From contig CAKRNI010000042.1 of assembly GCA_934370915.1 (NCBI GenBank), positions 1 through 16,062 on the forward strand: a DNA stretch of 16,062 bases. Reading direction: 5' to 3'. The position numbers and the translations under genes are program-made. Position 1 is the stretch's first letter; every line of letters begins with the position of its first letter. The notes beneath the pieces are model-generated. The model did no database searches, had not been told where the DNA came from, and was given only the letters and a program-made list of their open reading frames with translations. The DNA comes from an uncultured Lachnospiraceae bacterium. GTDB taxonomy: Bacteria > Bacillota > Clostridia > Lachnospirales > Lachnospiraceae. This document shows, one piece after another, positions 14,538 through 16,062 of the stretch.

Positions 14538-15947
14538 ATGAGAAAGAAAAATTTCTGCCTGGCAGTACTTTCCGCATCCGCAGTTCTTGCTCTGGGTGCT
14601 TCATTCAGCTCTTTTGCTGCCTGGAAGTCCGTAAACAGTGAATGGGTCTATACTGACAATAACGGCAACAACGTGACAAGCGCATGGAGAACCGACAACG
14701 GCGAATCCTATTACCTCGGTGAAGACGGCTATATGATCCGCAACACTCTTCTTGAGGATAACGGAAACTACTACTACTTAAGAAACGGCGGCCAGATGTT
14801 AAAGAACGGCTGGCGCTTCCTTGAAAACCCGAGCTGGCAGGGTGACGATAAAGTCGGCGACGCAAGCTGGTACTACTTCGATAACAATGGACGCGCGCTC
14901 CGCACGACCGGTGACAGCGTAAAGATCGCTGATATCGGCGGAAAGAAATATGCGTTTGATATGTATGGAAGAATGCTCACAGGCTGGATCACAACTGCAG
15001 GTGAGAATATCTCCGATGATTCCGACTGGGCATCTGCTACATACTACGGTGACGCAGAAGGCGACGGAAGCCTCGTTACAAACGCATGGGTATACATCAG
15101 CGTTAAGGACGACGACAATGACGATGATAACGAGCCGACTTACCACTTCTACTTCGCTTCCAACGGTAAGAAGACCGTCAGCACAGAGAAGACCATCGGC
15201 AATGTAAAATACACCTTCGATGACAGAGGTGTTGCTCAGGATTCCTGGGTACACAACAGCGACAAGGGTACCTGGAAATATTATGGTGACGAAGAGGAAC
15301 CGAAGCTTCATACCGGTTGGTTCGAGGCTGTTCCGTCTAAAGAGTTAAACAGCGATGACCACGAAAGCGGTACGACTCATTGGTATTATGCGAACTCCAA
15401 GGGTGAGATCACAATGAATGAGTTTAAATCTATTGATGGTAAATCTTATGCGTTCAACGATAAAGGTGAGATGGTGACTGGTTTAAGAATCTTTACCTTT
15501 GAAGACTCTTCTTTAAAGAAAATCCGAGGCTACAGTGATGAGATTGATTCTGCTGATAAACTTGACAATGAACTTGGCGATGATCAGAGAGTCTTCTATC
15601 TTACAAGTACTGGCGCAAAAACAGGCACTGTCTCTGTGACTCTTGACGGCACAACCTATAACTTCAACTTTAAATCCAATGGTTCTCCGAAGGGTGCTGG
15701 CTCTAACGGCTCAGTTGATGGATACCTGTATAGAAATGGTATGCGTTTGAGAGCAGATGATGATACAAAATACCAGATTAAGGAATATGGTGGCATCAAA
15801 TATCTCTTAAACGAAAACGGTACTATTCAGAAAAACAAAAAAGACATAAAAGATTCTGATGGCTATTACTATTGTACAAAGGGTACAGGTGAAGTAACCT
15901 ATGGACCAAGCGAGACCTCTTATAAGGATTCTCAAAAGAACAAGTAA
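14538..15947 (+). CDS. Secreted cell-wall-binding repeat protein
   Basis: A 469-residue exported protein with no catalytic domain recognised. Residues 1-28 are a signal peptide (MRKKN, hydrophobic core, cleavage near SSFAA). The rest is made of degenerate aromatic/glycine repeats of the choline/cell-wall-binding type, for example YYYLRNGGQMLKNGW (78-92), KYAFDMYGRMLTGW (137-150), KYTFDDRGVAQDSW (224-237), SYAFNDKGEMVTG (303-315) and KYLLNENGTI (421-430). An acidic insert DDDNDDDNE lies at 191-199. The mature protein is strongly acidic. Such repeats bind wall polymers noncovalently, so it is probably a surface-attached structural or adhesive protein. The ATG at 14538 follows GAGGAGG. Base composition falls in the last third: hand counts give 33 G+C of 60 at 14821-14880, 23 at 15541-15600 and 19 at 15781-15840. 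This suggests a mosaic gene. The final ~20 residues look non-repeat and polar. Confidence 0.85.
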   Translation: MRKKNFCLAVLSASAVLALGASFSSFAAWKSVNSEWVYTDNNGNNVTSAWRTDNGESYYLGEDGYMIRNTLLEDNGNYYYLRNGGQMLKNGWRFLENPSWQGDDKVGDASWYYFDNNGRALRTTGDSVKIADIGGKKYAFDMYGRMLTGWITTAGENISDDSDWASATYYGDAEGDGSLVTNAWVYISVKDDDNDDDNEPTYHFYFASNGKKTVSTEKTIGNVKYTFDDRGVAQDSWVHNSDKGTWKYYGDEEEPKLHTGWFEAVPSKELNSDDHESGTTHWYYANSKGEITMNEFKSIDGKSYAFNDKGEMVTGLRIFTFEDSSLKKIRGYSDEIDSADKLDNELGDDQRVFYLTSTGAKTGTVSVTLDGTTYNFNFKSNGSPKGAGSNGSVDGYLYRNGMRLRADDDTKYQIKEYGGIKYLLNENGTIQKNKKDIKDSDGYYYCTKGTGEVTYGPSETSYKDSQKNK

Positions 15948-15955
15948 GTAATAAA

Positions 15956-16062
15956 GGGGCTGTCGCATTAGCAAATATTTTTTGTTGGGCGGCAGCCCTG
16001 CTTTATGCCCAAATGCTATCGAAATCAGTCGCGTTTTCGATGCCATTCTTTATAAACGCAGT
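15956..16062. mobile_element. Possible end of an insertion element, cut by the window edge
   Basis: Nine bases after the repeat-protein stop codon begins GGGGCTGTCGCATTAG, which has the look of a terminal inverted repeat. GGGCTGTCGC (15957-15966) pairs with GCGGCAGCCC (15989-15998) with one G-T. No good T-run follows on the plus strand, so it is a poor terminator for the upstream gene. A minus-strand reading frame ends just inside it. The other end, the transposase core and any target duplication lie outside the window. The alternative is an unusual terminator. Confidence 0.3.
16003..16062 (-). CDS. C-terminal end of an unrecognised minus-strand ORF
   Basis: The minus-strand frame ending with TAA at 16003-16005 is open to the window edge and reads TAFIKNGIENATDFDSIWA. 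Twenty codons are too few to assign a family. Its place just inside a possible element end suggests the C-terminus of a transposase, but this is only inference from position. It may also be a chance open frame. Confidence 0.25.
   Translation of the reverse strand, partial: TAFIKNGIENATDFDSIWA

Noticed and set aside
14799..15311. 170-codon minus-strand open frame opposite the repeat protein
   Set aside because: Its valine-rich content is the mirror of Asn/Asp/Tyr codons on the plus strand, where signal peptide and repeats are evident.
14604..15440. Repeats in the surface protein gene as a possible CRISPR or DNA tandem array
   Set aside because: The similarity is at protein level (aromatic/glycine repeats). 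The DNA units are diverged, of varying length and in frame, with no constant repeat and spacer pattern.
15807..16046. 79-codon minus-strand open frame across the end of the repeat gene and the possible element end
   Set aside because: It overlaps the coding C-terminus of the repeat gene, has no recognisable domain, and its start lacks a ribosome binding site.

Overview
The window looks like chromosomal DNA of a low-to-mid GC Gram-positive anaerobe of the Clostridia, most likely a Lachnospiraceae relative. This is inferred from strong AGGAGG-type ribosome binding sites, Bacillota-type protein families (a YfhO-like membrane protein, a GlnK/GlnL-type two-component system, a clostridial MATE pump, a protein of cell-wall-binding repeats) and many intrinsic terminators. 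No rRNA, tRNA, CRISPR array or complete insertion sequence is visible.

Layout. Bases 1-4674 read on the minus strand: gtrA-like, then yfhO-like, then argH (its C-terminus lies outside the window). Gaps are only 57 and 31 bases, so they may be co-transcribed. A perfect 13-bp terminator hairpin (4791-4822) separates them from a minus-strand aspartate aminotransferase of the Corynebacterium AspT type (4885-6165). A divergent promoter region (6166-6419) then serves the aminotransferase and a plus-strand block: a GlnK-like sensor kinase, a GlnL (YcbB)-type response regulator overlapping it by 4 bases, and the sodium/glutamate symporter gltS. A bidirectional terminator closes gltS against a minus-strand LysR regulator, which is divergent from a MATE efflux pump. 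Next come a BCCT transporter with its own strong promoter and terminator, and a secreted protein of aromatic cell-wall-binding repeats. The last ~107 bases may be the end of an insertion element.

How the genes fit together. The middle third is a glutamate/aspartate module: AspT interconverts aspartate/2-oxoglutarate with oxaloacetate/glutamate, GltS imports glutamate, and a GlnK/GlnL-like pair between them probably senses an amino acid of this family. The best regulatory observation is a TTTTGT-N4-TTTTGT direct repeat just upstream of the gltS promoter. It matches the element reported for Bacillus subtilis GlnL, with further copies nearby. This suggests GlnL-type control of gltS, in place of the glutaminase and glutamine transporter controlled in Bacillus. 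The other items are transport and envelope functions: GtrA and YfhO in lipid-linked sugar transfer at the cell surface, MATE in drug or metabolite export, BCCT in quaternary amine uptake, and the repeat protein bound to the wall.

All annotation is by eye from the sequence. Family assignments of the main genes are strong; substrates, operators and the mobile-element call are inference.
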